Part shown: positions 1 to 5,917 of the stretch, one piece after another
Numbering within the stretch: position 1 is the stretch's first letter
Layout of the letters: every line of letters begins with the position of its first letter
Assembly: GCA_009920225.1 (NCBI GenBank)
Contig: RGAJ01000129.1
Span: 1 to 5,917, forward strand
Source of the DNA: Paracoccaceae bacterium
GTDB taxonomy: Bacteria > Pseudomonadota > Alphaproteobacteria > Rhodobacterales > Rhodobacteraceae
Direction: 5' to 3'
DNA: 5,917 nucleotides
The notes under the pieces: generated by a model
Database searches by the model: none
Seen by the model: only the letters and a program-made list of their open reading frames with translations
Told to the model about the DNA's origin: nothing
Made by a program: the position numbers and the translations under genes

Positions 1-3000
1 GACAGATCAATCACCTCTTGTGCAATCACATGCACAACAATGCCTTCGCGTTGGACATACCCCCGCACCCGCAACAACCGACCGCCAATCACAGCCGTAC
101 GAAACCGTTCATAGACCTTGGGCCAGACCACCACATTGCTGACGCCTGTTTCATCTTCAAGCGTTAGGAATATCACACCCGACGCGGTCCCGGGCCGTTG
201 GCGGGTGATGACCAGACCACAGACATCTATCGCCCCCAATGGCACGTGCGGTAATTCCGCATGAGGGGTCAAGCCTGTCAACAAGGGCCGCAACAATTCA
301 ACAGGATGCGCGCGAAGCGACATGCGCGTTGAAACATAATCTTCGACCACCTGTTCACCCAAATTCATGGTGGGCAAATCAACCTTGGGTTCGTATATCG
401 CTTCGCCATCTATCGGATCTTGTAGCAGTGGCAGGGCCGTTTTGGCGCGAATGGCCTTGATATGCCACAACGCATCGCGACGGTTTAACCCCATGTCGAC
501 AAAGGCATCTGCATCGGCCAACCGTTCCAATGCCGCAGGGCACAGGCCTGACCGCAACCAAAGGCTGGGAATGTCATAATACCCGTTTCCCCGCGCAGCG
601 ATAATCCAATCGGCGTCGTCTTGTTTCATGCCCTTGATCTGGCGAAACCCAAGTCGAAGTGCCAATTTCCCGTCACTGCGCCGTTCCAGGTGATTGTCCC
701 AGCTGGAATGGTTCACACAGATCGGGCGGATTTCAATGCCATGTTCACGGGCATCCCGCACAATTTGCGCAGGCGCGTAAAACCCCATCGGCTGTGAATT
801 CAACAAGGCACAGGCAAAGATCGCGGGGTAATGCCGTTTCAGCCATGCGGACACATACGCCAGCATCGCAAAGGCCGCGGCGTGGCTTTCGGGAAAACCG
901 TATTCGCCGAACCCTTCGATCTGGGTAAAGCAGCGATCCGCAAAATCCAGATCATATCCACGCTCTAACATCCCCCGAATGAACCGATCCCGAAAGGTAC
1001 CAATCGTACCCATCTTGCGAAAAGTCGCCAAAGACCGACGCAGATGATCGGCCTCTTCTGGGGTAAAACCCGCGCCGACGACCGCGATCTGCATTGCCTG
1101 TTCTTGGAATAATGGCACGCCATAGGTTTTACCCAAAACATCGCGCAATGCACCCGATGGGTATTCGATCCGTTCCTTGCCCTGCCGCCGATTGATATAG
1201 GGATGCACCATGCCCCCTTGGATCGGACCGGGGCGGACAATGGCAACCTCGATCACCAGATCGTAAAAGGTGCGCGGCTTCATACGGGGCAGGAAATTCA
1301 TCTGCGCACGGCTTTCAACCTGAAACACCCCGATCGCATCCGCGCGGCATAGCATGTCATAGGTGTCGCGATCTTCTTGGGGAACCTGCGCAATTGTCAG
1401 CTGTTGTTTTTCATGCTGTGCGATCAGATCAAAGGATTTGCGAATACAGGTCAGCATCCCCAATGACAAAATATCAACCTTTAGAATACCCAAGGCATCG
1501 ATATCATCCTTGTCCCATTCGATGATTGTGCGATCTTCCATCGCGGCATTTTCAATAGGGCATAGATGATCCAAACGATTTTTGGTGATGACAAACCCAC
1601 CCACATGCTGGCTGAGGTGGCGGGGAAATCCGATCAATTCCCCGATCAATCGCAGGGTCTGCCCCAACCGAAGATCAGATGGATCCAATCCAGCCGCCCG
1701 CAGTTGGGCATCCTCGATATTACCCTTGCTATAGGATCCCCATATCTGGCCAGTCAGATTGGCAAGCACATCTTGGGACAACCCCATGACTTTGCCCACC
1801 TCTCGAATAGCGGCGCGGGATCTGTAATGCACAACGGTCGCGCATAGCCCCGCATGATAACGACCATATTTTTGATAGATATATTGGATCACCTCTTCAC
1901 GGCGTTCATGTTCAAAATCAACATCAATATCGGGGGGTTCACCACGGTATTCAGACATGAACCGTTCAAAAACCATCGTGATCGTTTCAGGGCCAACATC
2001 GGTGATGCCCAACGCATAGCACAAGATCGAATTCGCCGCTGATCCACGACCTTGGCACAAAATCCCTTGGGATCTGGCAAAGGTTACGATGTCATGCACA
2101 GTCAGGAAATAGGCCGCAAATCCCAACCGTGCGACCAAGGCCAATTCTTTGATCACCAAGGCACGCACATGGTCAGTGACACCATCGGGGTAGCGACGTT
2201 TTAATCCATCTTCGGTCAAGCGTTCCAATCGGGTTTGAGGGTCTTGGCCGTCGGTGATTTCATCGGGATATTCGTAGGACAGTTCAGACAGGCAAAAGGC
2301 GCATTTATCTGCAATCTCTTGGGTGCGGCGCAGCGCGGCGGGATGATGCCGGAACAATCGCGCCATATCATCGGCCGATTTCAAACGTCGTTCGGCGTTG
2401 GGTAACGCACGGGTGCCAATATCATCAATGCGGCAGCCTTCGCGAATACAGGTCAAAATATCCGCCAATTGTCGGCGTGATCCGTGATGCATCAACACAT
2501 CCCCCACCGCCACCATCGGTGCAGCTGTGGCATGGGAAAAGGTTTGGCAGGCGTTAAAGTAATCTTGATCTGACCCATCATATCGGGGCGCGGCCCCCAC
2601 ATACACATGCCCGGGGTAACGCCGCGCCATGTCGCGCACATGCGCCTTGGCCCCCCGCCCCAAAGAGTGTGGCACAGCGATCAAGATCATGCCTTGCGCA
2701 CCATCAATCACATCACGAAAGTGCAACACACACGCGCCCTTTTCCGCCCGCCGCTTACCAAGCGTGAGCAATCGTGAAAGCGCTTCGTATGCTGCGCGAT
2801 TTCGGGGCAGCGCAACCCAATCCACATCGCTATCTGTCAAAACCAAGCGCGCCCCGACAATGAGCTTGGGTAAATGATCGCTTTGTACTGTAACGGTGTG
2901 GCCCTGTATTTCTTCGCGACTGCTTGGATCAATTCGGGCGGTGGATCGAATGGTGATTTCGGTCATACTGCGGCGCAATTCCTTCAACGCGGAATAGGCC

Positions 3001-3146
3001 CGCACCACACCAGCAAGGCTGTTATGATCTGTAATCGCAATCGCTGGCAGACCAAGATCCGCCGCACGCATAATCAATTCTTCGGGGTGTGACGCCCCCC
3101 GCAAAAAAGTGAAATTACTGGTGGTGCATAATTCGCAATAACTCAT
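1..3146 (-). CDS. dnaE2: Error-prone DNA polymerase DnaE2 (ImuC), C-terminus cut by window edge
   Basis: Catalytic subunit of the inducible ImuA-ImuB-DnaE2 translesion complex; a C-family polymerase that copies damaged templates with errors. The minus frame is open for 1048 codons from ATG 3146 to the edge, read by hand without a stop or frameshift. Seen in order: PHP domain at the N-terminus (SNFTFLRGASHPEEL about 10-24, AITDHNSLAG 37-46); palm motif QGRGSAAN at 365-372; catalytic pair in PDIDVDF (Asp 406, 408 and 410); HLSQHVGGF at 510-518; third catalytic Asp558 in KVDIL; GVFQVESRAQM at 606-616; helix-hairpin-helix region from about 857; OB fold from about 974 to 1045. The PHP domain lacks the metal-binding HxH (ELCTT instead), as is usual in DnaE2, so no PHP-based proofreading is expected. 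The family is roughly 1050-1150 residues, so only a short tail should be missing. It is the last visible gene of the operon, overlapping imuB by ATGA. Confidence 0.96.
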   Translation of the reverse strand, partial: MSYCELCTTSNFTFLRGASHPEELIMRAADLGLPAIAITDHNSLAGVVRAYSALKELRRSMTEITIRSTARIDPSSREEIQGHTVTVQSDHLPKLIVGARLVLTDSDVDWVALPRNRAAYEALSRLLTLGKRRAEKGACVLHFRDVIDGAQGMILIAVPHSLGRGAKAHVRDMARRYPGHVYVGAAPRYDGSDQDYFNACQTFSHATAAPMVAVGDVLMHHGSRRQLADILTCIREGCRIDDIGTRALPNAERRLKSADDMARLFRHHPAALRRTQEIADKCAFCLSELSYEYPDEITDGQDPQTRLERLTEDGLKRRYPDGVTDHVRALVIKELALVARLGFAAYFLTVHDIVTFARSQGILCQGRGSAANSILCYALGITDVGPETITMVFERFMSEYRGEPPDIDVDFEHERREEVIQYIYQKYGRYHAGLCATVVHYRSRAAIREVGKVMGLSQDVLANLTGQIWGSYSKGNIEDAQLRAAGLDPSDLRLGQTLRLIGELIGFPRHLSQHVGGFVITKNRLDHLCPIENAAMEDRTIIEWDKDDIDALGILKVDILSLGMLTCIRKSFDLIAQHEKQQLTIAQVPQEDRDTYDMLCRADAIGVFQVESRAQMNFLPRMKPRTFYDLVIEVAIVRPGPIQGGMVHPYINRRQGKERIEYPSGALRDVLGKTYGVPLFQEQAMQIAVVGAGFTPEEADHLRRSLATFRKMGTIGTFRDRFIRGMLERGYDLDFADRCFTQIEGFGEYGFPESHAAAFAMLAYVSAWLKRHYPAIFACALLNSQPMGFYAPAQIVRDAREHGIEIRPICVNHSSWDNHLERRSDGKLALRLGFRQIKGMKQDDADWIIAARGNGYYDIPSLWLRSGLCPAALERLADADAFVDMGLNRRDALWHIKAIRAKTALPLLQDPIDGEAIYEPKVDLPTMNLGEQVVEDYVSTRMSLRAHPVELLRPLLTGLTPHAELPHVPLGAIDVCGLVITRQRPGTASGVIFLTLEDETGVSNVVVWPKVYERFRTAVIGGRLLRVRGYVQREGIVVHVIAQEVIDL

Positions 3147-4609
3147 GCAAATTCCCCATGCACAAACCACGCCGGATTTTGTGGCGTATAAAACATCCAC
3201 AACCGCCGCCCTTGTCGCGTTTCAATGCGCCAATAGTCCCGCACGCCACTGCGCCAATTTTCATCGGGCAACCACCATTCGGGCGCAATCCGTTCAGGGC
3301 CCGTTGCCCGCGCCGTCGTCAGGGACAGACGCCGCCATCGGAAATGTTTTGGCGGTGTGCTGGCATTGGCGGCAATCGCTTCGGGGGGGAACATCCGGAT
3401 AGGGCGGCGTACATGGGTAACCCATGTGCCCAAAGGATCAGTCCACGCAGCAGGCGCAACTGTATAGCTGCGTTCAGGGATGTGGCTGTCGGCAGGTAAG
3501 AACCGACGGATATTTTCCAACCCGATCCGGTTGCCCAAGCGGGTGATCAAATCATGCAACCCATCATGGCGCTGCGCTGTGGCATAGGTCATTTGCTGCA
3601 CAGGCAGATGTTCGACCTGCGTCGCAATCACCCGAATTTGATCGATCCCAAAGCCTGCATCAATTTCATCAACGCCTCGTTCAAACAATGCCTTGATCCG
3701 GTCAGCATCGCGCAAGGGTCGTGCAAGACGCAATTCCACCTGTTGATCTTGGCCATCAACACGACGACACACAAGAACAACCTGCCGCGCACCTACATCA
3801 TGATCGCGCAGCTTGTCGCAGAGTGTGGGCAACACGCGGTCCAACCCCGCCATAACATCCGAACACAGCCCAATGGGTTCAGGAAAGCTTAGCCGTGTGG
3901 CATAAATGGGGGGCTCTGCATGGGGGGAAACCACTTCGGCTTGATCGCCAACAGCTTGGTCTAGACGCATCAAAACCGACGCCCCGAACCGTTGCCCCAA
4001 TGTAGATCGCGGCAAATCCATCAACTGACCGATGGTTTTTAGGCCCAAACGTTGCAATGTGACGTCTTCGTCAGGGGTAATCCGCAGGGCGGCCACAGGC
4101 AGAGATCGCAGTGCCGCGCGCGTCTCCCCAATCGGCGCGATAGACGGGTTATAATGCGCCAAGGCCCACGCAGCCCCTCGGGTATCTGCGATACCAATTC
4201 TCACGCTCAATCGGGCATGCTGTAATCGACGGGTCATATCGTCAAACATCACCTCTTCCCCACCCAAAAGATGGGCAGACCCAGTGATATCCATAATCAA
4301 TCCGTCCACAGTATCGGGCGCGACCCAAGGGCAATACCTGCGCGCCCATCGCACAAGGCCATTTAAAAATGTTTGATCTGCGTGGGGATCATATGGTTCG
4401 ACCCGCAAGCGTGGGCACAAGGCATGTGCATCCGATAATGACATCCCCCGTTCCAAACCAGCACGCGATGCATCATGGTTCAAGCATAGCACGCGATCGG
4501 TATTTTGCGCATGCGCTGTAATAGCAAATGGTCCAGACACAGGCCGTTGTCGCAAAACGCGATCGCTATGCAGCCTTGGAAACCACACAGAGACGATGCG
4601 TTTCTTCAT
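3143..4609 (-). CDS. imuB: ImuB, catalytically dead Y-family polymerase-like adaptor
   Basis: 488 residues, complete. ImuB is the hub of the mutasome: in studied bacteria it binds ImuA, DnaE2 and the sliding clamp and brings the polymerase to stalled forks. The N-terminus has the family signature RIVSVWFPRL (4-13), followed by RWARRYCPWV (87-96), GLIMDITGSAHLLGGE (103-118) and IADTRGAAWALA (140-151). A helix-hairpin region (LQRLGLKTIGQLMDLP, 185-200) and a little-finger-like region follow, and the C-terminal block has GPERIAPEWW (437-446), RDYWRIET (457-464) and WFVHGEFA at the end. The Y-family catalytic acids are lost: the first-motif aspartates are replaced within VSVWFPRL, and the usual Asp-Glu pair is Asp107-Ile108. 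It is therefore an adaptor rather than a polymerase. The start at 4609 is fixed by the signature beginning at residue 4. No convincing clamp-binding pentapeptide was seen; QQMTY (338-342) is only a weak candidate. Confidence 0.96.
   Translation of the reverse strand: MKKRIVSVWFPRLHSDRVLRQRPVSGPFAITAHAQNTDRVLCLNHDASRAGLERGMSLSDAHALCPRLRVEPYDPHADQTFLNGLVRWARRYCPWVAPDTVDGLIMDITGSAHLLGGEEVMFDDMTRRLQHARLSVRIGIADTRGAAWALAHYNPSIAPIGETRAALRSLPVAALRITPDEDVTLQRLGLKTIGQLMDLPRSTLGQRFGASVLMRLDQAVGDQAEVVSPHAEPPIYATRLSFPEPIGLCSDVMAGLDRVLPTLCDKLRDHDVGARQVVLVCRRVDGQDQQVELRLARPLRDADRIKALFERGVDEIDAGFGIDQIRVIATQVEHLPVQQMTYATAQRHDGLHDLITRLGNRIGLENIRRFLPADSHIPERSYTVAPAAWTDPLGTWVTHVRRPIRMFPPEAIAANASTPPKHFRWRRLSLTTARATGPERIAPEWWLPDENWRSGVRDYWRIETRQGRRLWMFYTPQNPAWFVHGEFA
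3152..3157 (-). promoter_or_regulatory. Ribosome binding site of dnaE2
   Basis: GGGGAA on the minus strand lies inside the last codons of imuB, five bases before the dnaE2 ATG at 3146. The ATG shares the sequence ATGA with the imuB TGA stop. This supports 3146 as the start and suggests stop-start coupling between adaptor and polymerase. Confidence 0.6.
4566..4609 (-). other. 44-bp coding overlap of imuA 3' end and imuB 5' end
   Basis: The imuB ATG (4609) lies 44 bp inside imuA, in another frame. The bases before it (TTTGTTGGA) hold no good Shine-Dalgarno. Ribosomes already translating imuA therefore probably help start imuB, tying the amounts of the two partner proteins together. The overlap is seen directly; coupling is inferred. 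Confidence 0.7.
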
Positions 4610-5117
4610 TCCAACAAATATCCCAACTGGCCAAAGTGCCAGATTTATTTTTCACCACAGACCATTGCATCAACGCGTCATGGGCATCAGAAAACTTTGG
4701 CTGTACCTCCCAGCGGGTGTGTGTTGCATTGCTGCCCATGCCATTGGGAATGATCATCAGACCCGTAGCCTTGCCCGCATCCGCCGCCAGTTGAAGCCTG
4801 CGGCCCGCTTTTAACGTCAGCGGTTTGGTCACTTCGGCCACGACAAAAGACACGACACCCGAACGAAGCGCTTCTTCCACAGCGGCCAACACATCCATCG
4901 CAGTTGGACAGCGCCCAATCAAAACAAGATGCGGATCACAATACGGGATAAGACCAACAGGATGAACCATATCCGGCATCCAGTCTTCGACAAACCAAAA
5001 GGCTGGGCTACGCGATAACCCGATGGTAATCCCCGCAAAGGCATAGGCACATGGGCCATAAACCTCATGCGTGCGGCCTTGCTTTAATGGAAAGATATCC
5101 GAGAATCGATGTGACAT
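4566..5117 (-). CDS. imuA: ImuA-like SOS mutagenesis protein, short and without P-loop
   Basis: 183 residues from ATG 5117 (MSHRF) to TAG at 4568-4566. ImuA is a RecA-like accessory protein of the ImuB-DnaE2 complex; it binds ImuB and supports damage-induced mutagenesis. The identity rests on position directly upstream of imuB and on family-like stretches: QGRTHEVYGPCAYAFAG (13-29), matching the usual GRVHE-G-A start of the RecA-like fold; a hydrophobic strand HLVLIGRCPTAMDVLAAVEEALRSG; VVSFVVAEV; LKAGRRLQLAADAG; and a C-terminal WEVQP block. No Walker A motif (GxxxxGKT/S) is present, so ATP binding of RecA type is unlikely. It is somewhat shorter than most ImuA proteins. The frame is open upstream to an ATG at 5177, but that start would include the LexA box and -10 as coding, and the added residues look like nothing in the family, so 5117 is preferred. 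There is no Shine-Dalgarno; the predicted transcript begins at this ATG. Confidence 0.88.
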   Translation of the reverse strand: MSHRFSDIFPLKQGRTHEVYGPCAYAFAGITIGLSRSPAFWFVEDWMPDMVHPVGLIPYCDPHLVLIGRCPTAMDVLAAVEEALRSGVVSFVVAEVTKPLTLKAGRRLQLAADAGKATGLMIIPNGMGSNATHTRWEVQPKFSDAHDALMQWSVVKNKSGTLASWDICWNEETHRLCVVSKAA

Positions 5118-5123
5118 GCTTGC

Positions 5124-5152
5124 ATTATGTTCTTGTTTTGTTCTTTTATCAA
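5124..5152 (-). promoter_or_regulatory. Sigma-70-type promoter of the imuA-imuB-dnaE2 operon
   Basis: On the minus strand, TTGATA (5152-5147) and CATAAT (5129-5124) are separated by exactly 17 bp, a close match to the housekeeping -35/-10 consensus. Counting from the -10 places +1 at 5117, which is the A of the imuA ATG, or within a base or two of it. The transcript would therefore be leaderless or nearly so, consistent with the lack of a ribosome binding site. The spacer holds the LexA box, so bound LexA would block polymerase directly. This is read from consensus only; no transcription start data exist here. Confidence 0.75.
5129..5143 (-). promoter_or_regulatory. LexA (SOS) box, GTTC-N7-GTTC
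   Basis: The plus strand reads GTTCTTGTTTTGTTC, a perfect match to the alphaproteobacterial LexA operator GTTC-N7-GTTC (minus strand GAAC-N7-GAAC). It lies between the -35 and -10 of the imuA promoter and overlaps the -10 by one base, the expected place for direct repression. No second box of this form was found by eye elsewhere in the window. It predicts induction of imuA-imuB-dnaE2 when RecA triggers LexA self-cleavage. Confidence 0.93.
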
Positions 5153-5161
5153 TTCCCTTAT

Positions 5162-5200
5162 ACCAAGGTGTTTTCACGTGACCAAAAGTTGGCCTTGGTC
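5162..5200. repeat. Nested inverted repeats between the SRAP gene and imuA
   Basis: Two overlapping inverted repeats share one arm. ACCAAGG (5162-5168) pairs with CCTTGGT (5193-5199), and GACCAA (5180-5185) pairs with TTGGTC (5195-5200). A CACGTG palindrome lies at 5175-5180. The two hairpins are mutually exclusive. Neither is followed by a T-run in the minus direction, so this is not a standard intrinsic terminator; some SRAP transcripts may read on into imuA. It could be a weak or factor-assisted terminator, or a protein site. Function unknown. Confidence 0.4.
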
Positions 5201-5203
5201 GTG

Positions 5204-5869
5204 TTAGAAAACAAACCCATCACGGTCTATCAATGTTGGGTCATCATCATTGATCCCAAACGGTTGGACCGGATAGGTTTTCATCTTGTGTTGATATCCA
5301 AGCCCAAGATTATCCAAAATTTTCACATCATCGAACGTTTGGGACAGCCAAGGCATGATTTCGGTCTCAGTCAACATAACAGGCATGCGCGGATGCAAAT
5401 GTGCCAATTCAGAATACGCAGGGCGCGTCAAAATAGTGCAACTGAAACCACCCTGTTGCAGCGGTGCATAAAGCCCCGCAAAAAAGAATACAGGCGCGTT
5501 CATTTGTGGTTGGATGAACCAAGGCGTTTTAGACCCCTTTTTCCCGGTCCATTCGTAATACCCAGACGCAGGTATCAAACACCGTCCAAATTTCCAAGCA
5601 TTGCGAAAACTTGGCTTTTCATGCGCTGTTTCAATCTTTGCGTTAAAGGTCGTTGCCTTCCATTCGGCAACGGGCCCTTTGTGCCATTCCGGAACGAACC
5701 ACCACCGCGCCGTGTCTGTGGTAAACGCATCATCCAAAAGATAGGCGATGTGCACAGATTGCGTCGGCTTAATATTATAACTCACACTGCCTTCGGTGCC
5801 TTGCAAAATGGACAACGCCCCATGATAGGCAGCCCATGTTTTTTCGCTCAGAACAAAACGTCCGCACAT
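5204..5869 (-). CDS. yedK: SRAP-domain abasic-site DNA-protein crosslinking protein (YedK/HMCES family)
   Basis: 221 residues, close to the 222 of E. coli YedK. SRAP proteins capture abasic sites in single-stranded DNA through Cys2, forming a thiazolidine crosslink that protects the site from cleavage and from error-prone bypass. The start ATG at 5869 is chosen because it gives MCGRFVL, putting the catalytic Cys at position 2; an in-frame TTG at 5881 would bury it and is rejected. Other expected residues are present: SYNIKPTQ (30-37), FNAKIET with Asn76, RCLIPASGYYEW with Glu106, LTRPA (147-151) and HLHPRMPVML with His159, matching Asn75, Glu105 and His160 of E. coli. The protein is intact and probably active, in the cytoplasm or nucleoid. 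It is co-oriented with imuA, 86 bp upstream. No LexA box is seen in the 48 bp before it, so its own control is unknown. Older annotation calls it 'SOS response-associated peptidase'. Confidence 0.97.
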   Translation of the reverse strand: MCGRFVLSEKTWAAYHGALSILQGTEGSVSYNIKPTQSVHIAYLLDDAFTTDTARWWFVPEWHKGPVAEWKATTFNAKIETAHEKPSFRNAWKFGRCLIPASGYYEWTGKKGSKTPWFIQPQMNAPVFFFAGLYAPLQQGGFSCTILTRPAYSELAHLHPRMPVMLTETEIMPWLSQTFDDVKILDNLGLGYQHKMKTYPVQPFGINDDDPTLIDRDGFVF

Positions 5870-5900
5870 ATCAATGACCAACTATGCGTTTGATGATGCG

Positions 5901-5912
5901 ACGGCATGCCGT
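5901..5912. repeat. Perfect 12-bp palindrome upstream of the SRAP gene
   Basis: ACGGCATGCCGT reads the same on both strands, 31 bp before the SRAP start. It could be an operator half-site pair, or part of a structure at the end of the preceding gene, which is outside the window. The rest of 5870-5917 shows no clear promoter, Shine-Dalgarno or LexA box. Confidence 0.3.
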
Positions 5913-5917
5913 AGAAA

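Noticed and set aside
965..1246. 93-codon minus-strand open frame and similar short frames within 1-3146
   Set aside because: They are out-of-frame shadows of dnaE2, whose own frame is open throughout and matches the family along its whole length.
3583..3597. Clamp-binding motif QQMTY in ImuB (residues 338-342)
   Set aside because: It fits the QLxLF-type consensus poorly; without an alignment it cannot be called.
3595..3617. Second LexA-like site GTTC-GACCTGC-GTCG inside imuB
   Set aside because: The second half-site is GTCG instead of GTTC, and it lies within conserved coding sequence with no gene start nearby.
3554..3892. 112-codon plus-strand open frame within imuB
   Set aside because: Antisense to a well-conserved part of imuB, with no family-like sequence or convincing ribosome binding site.
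5118..5177. Upstream in-frame ATG for imuA at 5177
   Set aside because: The extra 20 residues would be encoded by the -35, LexA box and -10, and a transcript from that promoter could not contain this start.
5870..5881. TTG start at 5881 for the SRAP gene
   Set aside because: It would add MVID ahead of MCGRF; the catalytic Cys must be residue 2 after removal of the initiator Met.
5051..5893. 280-codon open frame on the plus strand
   Set aside because: It lies antisense to the SRAP gene and the start of imuA, crosses the promoter and LexA box, and its translation (basic, rich in Arg/Pro/Phe) resembles no family. The opposite strand encodes clear conserved proteins.

Overview
The window carries one DNA-damage-tolerance locus, with all genes on the minus strand: a SRAP-family abasic-site crosslinking protein (yedK/HMCES type), then imuA, imuB and dnaE2 (also called imuC). 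The last three form the ImuA-ImuB-DnaE2 'mutasome', the inducible mutagenic translesion polymerase cassette used by bacteria without a Pol V-type UmuDC. The organism looks like an alphaproteobacterium, probably of the Rhodobacterales (roseobacter-like). This rests on the typical GTTC-N7-GTTC LexA box, the gene order imuA-imuB-dnaE2, and the wording of the ImuB and DnaE2 proteins. The lineage is judged from remembered family patterns, not from a search.

Layout, read in the direction of transcription (right to left). From 5917 to 5870 lies a short upstream stretch with a perfect 12-bp palindrome. From 5869 to 5204 is the SRAP gene, with Cys2 and the other active-site residues in place. From 5203 to 5118 is an 86-bp gap with inverted repeats and a strong promoter whose spacer is occupied by a LexA box. 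From 5117 to 4566 is imuA, which overlaps imuB (4609 to 3143) by 44 bp. imuB overlaps dnaE2 by 4 bp (ATGA). dnaE2 runs from 3146 off the left edge after 1048 codons and lacks only its C-terminal tail and stop here. Its frame was read by hand across the whole stretch and no stop or frameshift was found.

How it works together: after DNA damage LexA is cleaved and the promoter ahead of imuA opens. One mRNA then makes ImuA, ImuB (a Y-family protein without polymerase residues that serves as an adaptor) and DnaE2 (the active, error-prone C-family polymerase). The SRAP protein next door handles abasic sites in single-stranded DNA by covalent capture, so it acts on lesions that translesion synthesis would otherwise copy across. 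All four genes belong to known families. The points most worth checking are the apparently leaderless imuA start coinciding with the LexA-controlled promoter, and the placing of a SRAP gene at the head of the cassette. No RNA genes, mobile elements, CRISPR arrays or replication origins were seen.
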